Shown piece by piece: positions 1-6,794 of a DNA stretch of 9,756 nt (position 1 is the first letter of the stretch; each line of letters opens with the position of its first letter). Source of the DNA: Finegoldia magna (GTDB lineage Bacteria > Bacillota > Clostridia > Tissierellales > Peptoniphilaceae); NCBI RefSeq assembly GCF_018371055.1, contig NZ_JAGYZD010000045.1, positions 1 to 9,756 of the forward strand. The letters are read 5' to 3'. The translations under genes were made by a program, and so were the position numbers. Under the pieces are notes generated by a model, which saw only the letters and a list, made by a program, of their open reading frames with translations, did not search any database and was not told the origin of the DNA.

Positions 1-238
1 AATCACCGTATGTAGTAAATTTTATACTGTTTTTCCATAATTTTTCTTTGTACAAATTTATATCGAATTTTTTCATATTTTTTAGAATAAATTCGTAAAT
101 TTTAGGATCTACTTCTAGAAGTTTTTTTGCATTATCGTAGATAATATCATCTAATGTATTATAATTTTCAATAATTGGACCTATCCAATAATAATTCGTG
201 TTTAAACTACTCAAAAATAATAATAAATCTGAATCCAT
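1..238 (-). CDS. dprA: DprA/Smf-like DNA-processing protein, N-terminal fragment (cut by window edge)
   Basis: An open frame of 79 codons runs from an ATG at 238 to the window edge with no stop. The visible part is a small helical domain that includes LLLFLSSLN and YYWIGPIIENY, followed by KFTTYGD at the edge. This fits the start of DprA/Smf proteins, where a helical SAM-like domain precedes a strand of the type 'I-x-T/I-x-x-D/G-D-x-x-YP' leading into the Rossmann fold. DprA is a cytoplasmic protein that protects incoming single-stranded DNA and loads RecA during natural transformation; it is also widespread in species not known to be competent. A good Shine-Dalgarno (AAAAGGGG, about 245-252) supports the start. 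The L,D-transpeptidase terminator lies just upstream, so the gene probably has its own promoter. The diagnostic Rossmann motifs lie outside the window, so the assignment rests on the N-terminal pattern only. Confidence 0.7.
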   Translation of the reverse strand, partial: MDSDLLLFLSSLNTNYYWIGPIIENYNTLDDIIYDNAKKLLEVDPKIYEFILKNMKKFDINLYKEKLWKNSIKFTTYGD

Positions 239-262
239 AATTTACCCCTTTTCTTTACATAT

Positions 263-292
263 AGAATACCATTAATTTTTATTTTTTTACAA
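263..292 (-). promoter_or_regulatory. Putative promoter of the dprA-like gene
   Basis: On the minus strand, TTGTAA (292-287) and TATTCT (268-263) are separated by 18 bases, which would give a leader of under 25 nucleotides before the ATG at 238. The -35 element overlaps the U-tract of the preceding terminator. Chance matches are common in sequence this AT-rich, so the call is tentative. Confidence 0.35.
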
Positions 293-325
293 TAAAAAAA
301 GTCGACTATTATAAAATAATCGACT
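291..325 (-). terminator. Intrinsic terminator of the L,D-transpeptidase gene
   Basis: On the minus strand AGTCGATTATT pairs with AATAGTCGACT (11 bp with one G-U) around a TTAT loop (325-300), followed by a T-run (300-294). It starts only six bases after the stop codon at 332-334 and separates this gene from the dprA-like gene downstream. Confidence 0.85.
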
Positions 326-331
326 AATTAA

Positions 332-1741
332 TTAATATATTACTACTGGCATACCATTTTCTGCTGAATTGAAAATTGTACGAACATGATTTATCGGAGT
401 ATTTATACAACCATGGCTACCAGCGCCATTAAAGATTTGTCCACCGTAGGCGGCTCTTCCTTTTGTATCGTGAATTCCTACACCAGTATAATCAATTTGC
501 ATCCAATAATCTACGTGAACTTTATATTTTGATCCATCTGGATTGTATCCTCTTAAAAATCTATCAGTTTCTTTTGACCATATTTCGAATAGTCCAGTTG
601 GTGTTTCGTGGTCAATTGATGGATCTCCTGTAACAACAGGTGTGTCTAATACTAGTTTACCATCTTTAAAATACCACAAATGTTGTGCTCCCAAGCTTAT
701 TTCAATATAGCTTTTTCCAAGAACTCCATTATTTTGGCTTCTTCTGCTATATACTAAATCACTGTCTATGGTTTTACCGTTTTTTAAAGCATCTGTAATC
801 ACAGCTACTGTTTGTTTTTTGTTAATTTCATTTCCAAAAACTTTTGCTTTAACTTTTATAGATTTACCATTATGAGTTGTAAAATCAAAATCTTTTCCGA
901 TAACTTCATATTTTTCTTTCAAGTCATCTACAAAAATTCGAACTTTTTTATCTTCAAACTTATAATTTTCATCTAAGAACATAGAATTATCTTCTATTTT
1001 TTGTGATTCTCCGTTTGGCAATTTTAAGGTAATAGAAGCTTTTGCAATATTTTCAAGTTCTTTTTTGTTTGGCTCCAATGATTTTTTTGTAACTTGAGGA
1101 TTAATATATTCTGAAGATAATTTGATTTCATCCTTGTGTTCATTAAATCCTTTTATTACGGATTCACAAACTTTATCTAAATCAAGTTTATTACCTAATT
1201 CTTCAGGTTTGATTATTGCTTTTTTGTTTTCAAAAATCAATTGGGCGTTTTTTGGTTCTTTGATATTTTTGAATAGCTCACTATTTTTAATCGTTTCTTT
1301 TAATTTTTCAGAATCTACACTTTTCTTAACTTTTACATCTGTTTCTATTCCTTTTATAAGTTCTACTGGCCACAAAAAACCATGTTGTACATAGGTTTGA
1401 TTTTCCAAAGCAACTTGTTTTAAACCCGCTTGTGAATTATTCAATGTAACAGTTTTATTATCTCTTCCAATAATTGATGTAGTTTGTTCATCAAAAATAT
1501 TTTTAACATCAGAAATTTTTCTTACACCTAAACTTTCACCATTGATTTTGGCGTTAGGATAAGTCATGAAGCTAAAAAATATTGAAACTAATATATAAAT
1601 ACCTAAAAGAATTGATACGACCCAAATCCATGAGTGTGATTTTTGTGATTCTTTCAGTTTATAAATACTATTATTTTTTGAAGACTCATTATTCATTTGA
1701 CTAGTTTTATTGTCTTCATCTTTTTGTAAATCATTTTTCAA
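332..1741 (-). CDS. Membrane-anchored L,D-transpeptidase (YkuD/Ldt-fm type), 469 aa
   Basis: This enzyme forms 3-3 cross-links in peptidoglycan outside the cytoplasmic membrane, using a catalytic cysteine instead of the serine of penicillin-binding proteins. Residues 1-37 are a charged, Ser/Asn/Lys-rich cytoplasmic tail and 38-59 a single membrane span. Residues of about 60-335 resemble the two-part 'PG_binding_4' region of this family, and about 343-469 form the YkuD catalytic domain. The YkuD signature is visible: HETPTG (378-383), GIHD with His424, and SHGCIN with His443 and Cys445. Length and domain order match Enterococcus faecium Ldt-fm (466 aa). The start is TTG; it is chosen because AGAAGGTG lies five bases upstream and the next in-frame ATG (residue 16) lacks such a site. 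The gene is monocistronic, with a terminator directly after it. Family and catalytic residues are clear; cross-linking activity in this organism is inferred. Confidence 0.93.
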   Translation of the reverse strand: MKNDLQKDEDNKTSQMNNESSKNNSIYKLKESQKSHSWIWVVSILLGIYILVSIFFSFMTYPNAKINGESLGVRKISDVKNIFDEQTTSIIGRDNKTVTLNNSQAGLKQVALENQTYVQHGFLWPVELIKGIETDVKVKKSVDSEKLKETIKNSELFKNIKEPKNAQLIFENKKAIIKPEELGNKLDLDKVCESVIKGFNEHKDEIKLSSEYINPQVTKKSLEPNKKELENIAKASITLKLPNGESQKIEDNSMFLDENYKFEDKKVRIFVDDLKEKYEVIGKDFDFTTHNGKSIKVKAKVFGNEINKKQTVAVITDALKNGKTIDSDLVYSRRSQNNGVLGKSYIEISLGAQHLWYFKDGKLVLDTPVVTGDPSIDHETPTGLFEIWSKETDRFLRGYNPDGSKYKVHVDYWMQIDYTGVGIHDTKGRAAYGGQIFNGAGSHGCINTPINHVRTIFNSAENGMPVVIY

Positions 1742-1746
1742 TTTAT

Positions 1747-1754
1747 CACCTTCT
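1747..1754 (-). promoter_or_regulatory. Ribosome binding site that fixes a TTG start
   Basis: AGAAGGTG on the minus strand ends five bases before the TTG at 1741-1739. No ATG or GTG in frame is as well placed, so the L,D-transpeptidase very likely begins at TTG. Confidence 0.75.
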
Positions 1755-1811
1755 ATTAATTATTTCTGTACCTAGAATGATATCATAAATACACAACATT
1801 AGTAAACATTT

Positions 1812-1840
1812 ATATTAAATTATACTTTTTCTATAATCAA
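1812..1840 (-). promoter_or_regulatory. Putative promoter of the L,D-transpeptidase gene
   Basis: TTGATT (1840-1835) and TAATAT (1817-1812) on the minus strand are spaced by 17 bases, each matching four of six consensus positions. A weaker alternative is TTTACT (1806-1801) with TATCAT (1782-1777), spaced by 18 bases. The spacer is extremely AT-rich, so either could be a chance match. Confidence 0.4.
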
Positions 1841-1884
1841 TACTTAATTAAATTTGTGATAATTTAAAATAAAATAACAAAGAT

Positions 1885-1916
1885 TTGCTTTAAAATTGTA
1901 AAAAATGATGTATAAT
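1885..1916 (+). promoter_or_regulatory. Putative promoter of the PPDK regulator-ppdK operon
   Basis: A perfect -10 box TATAAT lies at 1911-1916, about 30 bases before the ATG at 1948. The -35 element is weak: TTGCTT at 1885-1890 is 20 bases upstream, longer than usual. It is the best plus-strand -10 in the divergent spacer. Confidence 0.5.
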
Positions 1917-1947
1917 TAAATTGATAATACAAATAAAGGGGTGAATT

Positions 1948-2766
1948 ATGGAAAATATTAATCTGGTAGTTTTATCTGATTCTACCGGGGACACAGGTGA
2001 TCAAATAGCAAGAGCTGCTTTAGCTCAATTTGATATTACTTGTGAAAATGCTAAATTTCACTTATTTGGACATATCCGATCTATTGAGCATCTTAATTCT
2101 ACATTAAATAAATGTTTAGAAATGGATAATATTATCATATATTATAGTTTAGTTGAAGAAAGTTTAATTGATAGTTTAAAAAAATTCTGCGATATGAATA
2201 ATCTCATATCGGTAGATATTTTAACTCCATCAATTGTAGCCATTCAAAGGTTAACAAAACGATCTCCAGCAACGAATCCAGGTGCTTTACGTAAGCTTGA
2301 CGAACATTATTTTAAAAGAATTGATGCAATAGAATTTGCCGTAAGATACGATGATGGAAAAGATCCAAGAGGAGTATCCAGAGCTGATATAACGATTATT
2401 GGTGTTTCTAGAACTTCGAAAACACCATTATCCATGTATCTTGCAAATAAGCATTACAAAGTTTGTAATATTCCACTTGTACCAGAGTCACCAGTCCCAA
2501 AGGAACTTTTTGAAATCGAACCAAAAAGAGTCATTGGTCTTACTAACTCTCCTGATAAACTAAACAAAATCAGAAAAGAAAGACTAAAATCTATGGGATT
2601 GCCAACTGAAAGTACATACTCTGATTTGGGTAGAATACTTGACGAATTAGATTATGCTGAGAAGGTAATGAAGAAAATCGGATGTCCTATCATAAACGTT
2701 TCTGACAGAGCAATTGAAGAAACGGCAGAAGTTATTATCAGACATCTAAAAAAAATGAATGATTAA
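1948..2766 (+). CDS. Pyruvate, phosphate dikinase regulatory protein (DUF299, bifunctional kinase/phosphorylase), 272 aa
   Basis: This cytoplasmic protein switches PPDK off by ADP-dependent phosphorylation of a threonine near the catalytic histidine, and on again by phosphate-dependent dephosphorylation that releases pyrophosphate. Family hallmarks are visible: the N-terminal SDSTGDTGD stretch (10-18), RSPATNPGALRKLDEHYFKR (105-124), and a P-loop-like GVSRTSKTP (152-160) that binds nucleotide. The length is typical of the family. The ATG has a strong site (AAAGGGGTG, 1935-1943). The next gene is the target enzyme, starting 15 bases after this stop codon, with its ribosome binding site touching the stop. 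That arrangement argues for a PPDK target rather than the related PEP synthase seen in proteobacteria. The homologue is called yqfL in Bacillus and ppsR in E. coli; I leave the symbol open. Confidence 0.95.
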   Translation: MENINLVVLSDSTGDTGDQIARAALAQFDITCENAKFHLFGHIRSIEHLNSTLNKCLEMDNIIIYYSLVEESLIDSLKKFCDMNNLISVDILTPSIVAIQRLTKRSPATNPGALRKLDEHYFKRIDAIEFAVRYDDGKDPRGVSRADITIIGVSRTSKTPLSMYLANKHYKVCNIPLVPESPVPKELFEIEPKRVIGLTNSPDKLNKIRKERLKSMGLPTESTYSDLGRILDELDYAEKVMKKIGCPIINVSDRAIEETAEVIIRHLKKMND

Positions 2767-2781
2767 AAAGGAGTTTTTTAA

Positions 2782-5412
2782 ATGACAGAAAAATATGTTT
2801 ACGGTTTTAAAGAAGGTAATAAAGACATGAGAAGCCTTCTTGGTGGAAAAGGTGCCAACTTAGCCGAAATGACTAATATGGATATACCTGTTCCAACAGG
2901 ATTTACTATTACTACTGAAGCTTGTAACAAATTTTATCAAGAAGATGAAAAATTATGGGATGGATTATTTGAAGAAATCAAATCTCATATTGAAGAAACA
3001 GAAAAAGAATTAAACAAGAAATTTTCCGATGAAGAAAATCCTCTACTATTTTCTGTTCGTTCTGGCGCTGTAATATCTATGCCAGGTATGATGGACACAA
3101 TCTTAAACCTAGGTTTGAATGACAAATCTGTTATTGGCTTAGCTAAATCAACTAATAACGAAAGATTTGCTTATGATTCATATAGAAGATTTATTCAAAT
3201 GTTTTCAGATGTTGCAAGAGAAATTCCTAAAGTATTATTTGAAAACGAATTAGATAAAATAAAAGAAGAAAAAAACGTTACAGATGATACAGATCTTGAT
3301 AGCGAAGATTTAAAGAAAATTGTTGAAAAATTCAAAGAAATCTACAAAGAAGAAATGGGCGAAGAATTTCCACAAGACCCTATCGATCAATTACGATATG
3401 CTATAGAAGCAGTTTTCAGATCTTGGAATAATCCTAGAGCAAAAATTTACAGACAATTAAACGGCATCGACGATAATTTAGGTACTGCAGTAAACATTCA
3501 ATCAATGGTATTCGGTAACATGGGAAATACATCTGGAACAGGTGTTGCTTTCTCAAGAAACCCTGCAACTGGTGAAAATAAATTATTTGGTGAATTCTTA
3601 ATGAATGCACAAGGTGAAGATGTTGTTGCTGGTATAAGAACTCCTCAACCAATCAGTCAATTACAAGACGTTATGCCTGAAGTATATGAACAATTCCATT
3701 CTATAACTAAAAGATTGGAAGAACACTACAGAGATATGCAAGATTTGGAATTCACAATAGAAAATTCTAAATTATATTTACTTCAAACTAGAAACGGAAA
3801 AAGAACTGCTATCAGTGCTCTAAATGTCGCAGTAGATCAAGTAAATGAAGGTTTAATTTCAAAAGAAGAAGCTATTTTAAGAATTGAACCAAATAGTTTA
3901 AATCAACTCCTACACCCTACCTTTGATCAAAAAGAATTAGAAAATGCAGAAGTTATTACAAAAGGTTTAGCTGCTTCACCTGGAGCCGCTAGTGGTCACG
4001 TATATTTCAGTGCTGAAGATTGTAAAACAGCTGCATCTAAGGGCATTAAATCAATATTAGTTCGTCAAGAAACATCTCCAGAAGATATCGAAGGTATGAT
4101 TAAAGCCGAAGGTATATTAACTGCAAGAGGCGGTATGACATCACATGCTGCAGTAGTTGCACGTGGAATGGGTGCATGTTGTGTAGCAGGTGCTAGTGAA
4201 ATTAGAGTAGATGAAGAAAACAAAGTAATCAGAGGTAAAAATATCGAAATCAAAGAAGGAGATTTGATTTCATTAGATGGTAGCACTGGTTATGTTTATA
4301 AAGGAGAAATTTCTAAAGTAAGTCCACAACTTACTGGTAACTTTGCTCAATTTATGCAATGGGTTGATGAAATTAAAAGATTAGGTGTAAAGACTAATGC
4401 AGATACTCCAAAAGATGCACATCAAGCAAAAGAATTTGGTGCTGAAGGAATTGGATTAACAAGAACTGAGCACATGTTCTTCAACGAAGAAAGAATTCCA
4501 ATTGTTAGACAGATGATTCTTTCAAACACTACCGAAAGAAGACAAAAAGCACTTGATAAATTAAGACCTTTCCAAGAAGAAGACTTTTACAACATTTATA
4601 AAGAAATGGGAGATTTATCAGTTACTATTAGACTTTTAGATCCACCACTTCATGAATTCTTACCAAAAGAAAAACATGACATTGAAGGATTAGCGAAAGA
4701 AATGGATTTAACTTATGATGAAGTAAATGATATTATTTTAGAACTTCACGAAGTAAACCCAATGCTTGGACACAGAGGTTGTAGACTAGCTGTAACTTAT
4801 CCAGAAATTTATAGAATGCAAGCAAGAGCAATTATTAGTGCTGCTCTAAAAGTTAAAGAAGAAACTTCACATGAAATAGTTCCTCAAATTATGATTCCAC
4901 TTGTTGGGGAAAAGAGAGAATTAAAATACGTTAAGGATCAAATAATTGAAGAAATCAATCAAGTATTTGAAGAAACAAATCAAAAATTAGATTATCAAAT
5001 TGGTACTATGATTGAAATACCTAGAGCATGTTTAATGGCTGATGAAATTGCCGAAGAAGCTGACTTCTTCAGTTTTGGTACAAATGACTTAACTCAAATG
5101 TCATTTGGTTTCTCAAGAGATGATGCAGGTAAATTCTTATCAGAATATAAAGAAAAGAAAATCTATTCAAGAAGTCCATTTGAAAGATTAGACCAAGAAG
5201 GTGTTGGTCAATTAATAAAGATTGCTATTGAAAGAGGTAAATCTTCAAATCCTGATTTGCACGTAGGTATTTGCGGTGAACACGGTGGAGATCCTGAAAG
5301 TGTGGAATTCTGTCACAGAATTGGATTAGATTATGTATCTTGTTCCCCATACAGAGTTCCAATCGCAAGATTAGCAGCAGCTCAAGCAGCAGCAAGAGAA
5401 AAATTAAAATAA
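2782..5412 (+). CDS. ppdK: Pyruvate, phosphate dikinase, 876 aa
   Basis: This cytoplasmic enzyme interconverts pyruvate, ATP and phosphate with phosphoenolpyruvate, AMP and pyrophosphate, so it can run toward glycolysis (saving energy via pyrophosphate) or toward gluconeogenesis. Three domains are visible. The N-terminal ATP-grasp nucleotide-binding region (about 1-340) contains GGKGANLAEM (21-30) and SVRSGA (91-96). The swivelling phosphohistidine domain (about 390-510) contains GGMTSHAAVVARG, with catalytic His455. The C-terminal PEP/pyruvate barrel (about 530-876) contains LTRTEHMFF, GTNDLTQMSFGFSRDD and GICGEHGGDP, with catalytic Cys831. His455 and Cys831 fall at the same numbers as in the Clostridium symbiosum enzyme (874 aa). 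Thr453, two residues before the histidine, is the residue that the upstream regulator is expected to phosphorylate. The ATG follows AAAAAGGAG (2765-2773), which overlaps the regulator's stop codon. The gene is complete and ends at a terminator. Confidence 0.98.
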   Translation: MTEKYVYGFKEGNKDMRSLLGGKGANLAEMTNMDIPVPTGFTITTEACNKFYQEDEKLWDGLFEEIKSHIEETEKELNKKFSDEENPLLFSVRSGAVISMPGMMDTILNLGLNDKSVIGLAKSTNNERFAYDSYRRFIQMFSDVAREIPKVLFENELDKIKEEKNVTDDTDLDSEDLKKIVEKFKEIYKEEMGEEFPQDPIDQLRYAIEAVFRSWNNPRAKIYRQLNGIDDNLGTAVNIQSMVFGNMGNTSGTGVAFSRNPATGENKLFGEFLMNAQGEDVVAGIRTPQPISQLQDVMPEVYEQFHSITKRLEEHYRDMQDLEFTIENSKLYLLQTRNGKRTAISALNVAVDQVNEGLISKEEAILRIEPNSLNQLLHPTFDQKELENAEVITKGLAASPGAASGHVYFSAEDCKTAASKGIKSILVRQETSPEDIEGMIKAEGILTARGGMTSHAAVVARGMGACCVAGASEIRVDEENKVIRGKNIEIKEGDLISLDGSTGYVYKGEISKVSPQLTGNFAQFMQWVDEIKRLGVKTNADTPKDAHQAKEFGAEGIGLTRTEHMFFNEERIPIVRQMILSNTTERRQKALDKLRPFQEEDFYNIYKEMGDLSVTIRLLDPPLHEFLPKEKHDIEGLAKEMDLTYDEVNDIILELHEVNPMLGHRGCRLAVTYPEIYRMQARAIISAALKVKEETSHEIVPQIMIPLVGEKRELKYVKDQIIEEINQVFEETNQKLDYQIGTMIEIPRACLMADEIAEEADFFSFGTNDLTQMSFGFSRDDAGKFLSEYKEKKIYSRSPFERLDQEGVGQLIKIAIERGKSSNPDLHVGICGEHGGDPESVEFCHRIGLDYVSCSPYRVPIARLAAAQAAAREKLK

Positions 5413-5423
5413 TTAGTTTTATT

Positions 5424-5457
5424 AGATAGAGTAACTATGTTTACTCTATCTTTTTTT
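5424..5457 (+). terminator. Intrinsic terminator of the regulator-ppdK operon
   Basis: AGATAGAGTAA (5424-5434) pairs with TTACTCTATCT (5441-5451) around the loop CTATGT, and seven T residues follow (5451-5457). It lies 11 bases after the ppdK stop codon. Confidence 0.92.
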
Positions 5458-5470
5458 GGTTTCTATTAAA

Positions 5471-5498
5471 TTATTATAGGCACAATTTATGGTATAAT
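5471..5498 (+). promoter_or_regulatory. Extended -10 promoter of the FemAB-like gene
   Basis: TGGTATAAT (5490-5498) is a perfect extended -10 element. The -35 region is weak (TTATTA at 5471-5476, 14 bases before the TG of the extended element and 16 before TATAAT), as expected when the TGn motif compensates. The predicted leader is only about 18 nucleotides. Confidence 0.65.
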
Positions 5499-5522
5499 GT
5501 ATGAAGTTAAGGAAGTGATAAA

Positions 5523-6752
5523 ATGGCTTACGAAATGGTTACACTTAGTAGTGAAGAGCATGATAATTTTGTTAAAAACCATAAATATGGAGAATTAAAT
5601 CAAATATATAAATGGCAGTTCGTAAAAAAAGGATGGATCGGAAAGAATATTGGAATAAAAAAAGACGGAAAACTTGTTGGCGCTTGTTTAATCTTATTAA
5701 AAAAACTCCCGGTTCTTCCCTATTATTTTGCATATGCTCCAAAAGGACCTGTAATTGATTATGAAAATAAAGAAGACTTAAAAGCAACTATCCAAATTTT
5801 AAAGGATTTCTGTAAAAAGAATAAAGTTTTTTCTTTGAAATTTGACCCTCAAGTCTCCGTAGAAATTGATGGATTGATTGATTACTTAAAAGAACTTGGA
5901 TGCTATCATCACGGTTTAAAAAAAGGATTAGAATACAATCAACCTAGATATTATATGATAACTGATATAGATAAATCTGAAAAAGAAGTCATGAACTCTT
6001 TTCAATCTAGAACTAAAAGTGTTGTAAAAAAATCATTGAAGAACGGACTTGAATGTAAAAAATGTGACAAGAATGAATTATCTAAGTTTTCAAAATTAAT
6101 GGAAATTACAGCTAAAAGAGATGAGTTTAATCATAGAAGTCACGAATATTTTGAGAATTTATATGATGTTTTAGCTCCAGATGACGATTGTGAATTATAT
6201 CTAACTAAACTTATACCTTCAAGTGTAAAGAAATCCAATGAAAATGAGTTAGATCAAATAGATAAACAAGAACTCAAAACTAAAAATAAATTGGAAAAAG
6301 ATATAACAGAGGAGAAAAAGAATAATTTTTTAAAGGAACTAGATGTATTAGATAATAGAAGAGCAAGATGTAAAGATTTGATTGACCAAATGAATGAATA
6401 TATTGAAAATGGTGTTGATGAAATTGTATTATCAGGAGCTTTGTTAACATTTTGTGGCAAGAAATCATATTACCTTTACGGAGCATCTTCAAATGATTTT
6501 AGAGATTTAAGTCCAAATTATTTAATGCAATGGACTATGATGAAAAGAGCTATAGAAAAAGGATGCACTTCGTATGATTTCGGAGGAGTATCAGGTTATA
6601 CTCCGGAAGATAATGTTGAAGACCATGAAGCCGGACTATATGAATTTAAGAAAAGATTTGGTACTGAAATGTTAGCTACAATTGGAGAGTTTGACATAGT
6701 ATTTAATAAATTTATCAATAAATTATTTGAGTTCGCTTTAAAACACAGATAA
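5523..6752 (+). CDS. FemA/FemX/MurM-type peptidoglycan interpeptide-bridge aminoacyltransferase, 409 aa
   Basis: Proteins of this family use aminoacyl-tRNA to add amino acids to the stem-peptide lysine (or ornithine) of lipid-linked peptidoglycan precursors at the inner face of the membrane. Two GNAT-like lobes are visible. The first (about 1-140) includes YYFAYAPKGPVIDY (67-80). The second (about 145-400) includes SFQSRTKSVVKKSLKNGLE (159-177) and the family end motif YDFGGVSGYTPEDN...GLYEFKKRFG (351-380). A highly charged helical insert (about 236-296) matches the antiparallel coiled coil of FemA proteins, proposed to contact tRNA. The length is typical (about 400-420 aa). The ATG follows AAGGAAG (5509-5515) by seven bases. 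The gene is single, with its own promoter and terminator. Which amino acid it adds cannot be read from the sequence. Confidence 0.92.
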   Translation: MAYEMVTLSSEEHDNFVKNHKYGELNQIYKWQFVKKGWIGKNIGIKKDGKLVGACLILLKKLPVLPYYFAYAPKGPVIDYENKEDLKATIQILKDFCKKNKVFSLKFDPQVSVEIDGLIDYLKELGCYHHGLKKGLEYNQPRYYMITDIDKSEKEVMNSFQSRTKSVVKKSLKNGLECKKCDKNELSKFSKLMEITAKRDEFNHRSHEYFENLYDVLAPDDDCELYLTKLIPSSVKKSNENELDQIDKQELKTKNKLEKDITEEKKNNFLKELDVLDNRRARCKDLIDQMNEYIENGVDEIVLSGALLTFCGKKSYYLYGASSNDFRDLSPNYLMQWTMMKRAIEKGCTSYDFGGVSGYTPEDNVEDHEAGLYEFKKRFGTEMLATIGEFDIVFNKFINKLFEFALKHR

Positions 6753-6755
6753 TAT

Positions 6756-6794
6756 AAAAACAAGGATTGATTATGATATCAATCCTTGTTTTTT
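6756..6794. terminator. Bidirectional intrinsic terminator between the convergent FemAB-like and MATE genes
   Basis: CAAGGATTGAT (6761-6771) pairs perfectly with ATCAATCCTTG (6778-6788) around TATGAT. A-residues on the left (6756-6760) and T-residues on the right (6789-6794) provide a U-tract in both directions. The right flank overlaps the MATE stop codon (6793-6795), and the left flank begins three bases after the FemAB-like stop. Confidence 0.93.

Noticed and set aside
1122..1394. Plus-strand open frame of 90 codons opposite the L,D-transpeptidase
   Set aside because: It lies fully inside a well-supported gene on the other strand, has no recognisable domain and no ribosome binding site, and its hydrophobic look is a mirror of Lys/Glu-rich codons.
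3434..4286. Minus-strand frames inside ppdK (3434-3652 and 4065-4286)
   Set aside because: Antisense shadows of a highly conserved enzyme; no independent start signals.
2782..5412. PEP synthase instead of pyruvate, phosphate dikinase
   Set aside because: The domain order, the length of 876 aa and the His455/Cys831 positions match PPDK; PEP synthases are shorter and lack this spacing.
5572..6492. Minus-strand frames inside the FemAB-like gene (5572-5787, 6254-6460, 6280-6492)
   Set aside because: Two overlap each other in different frames and all oppose a supported gene; composition reflects the complementary strand.
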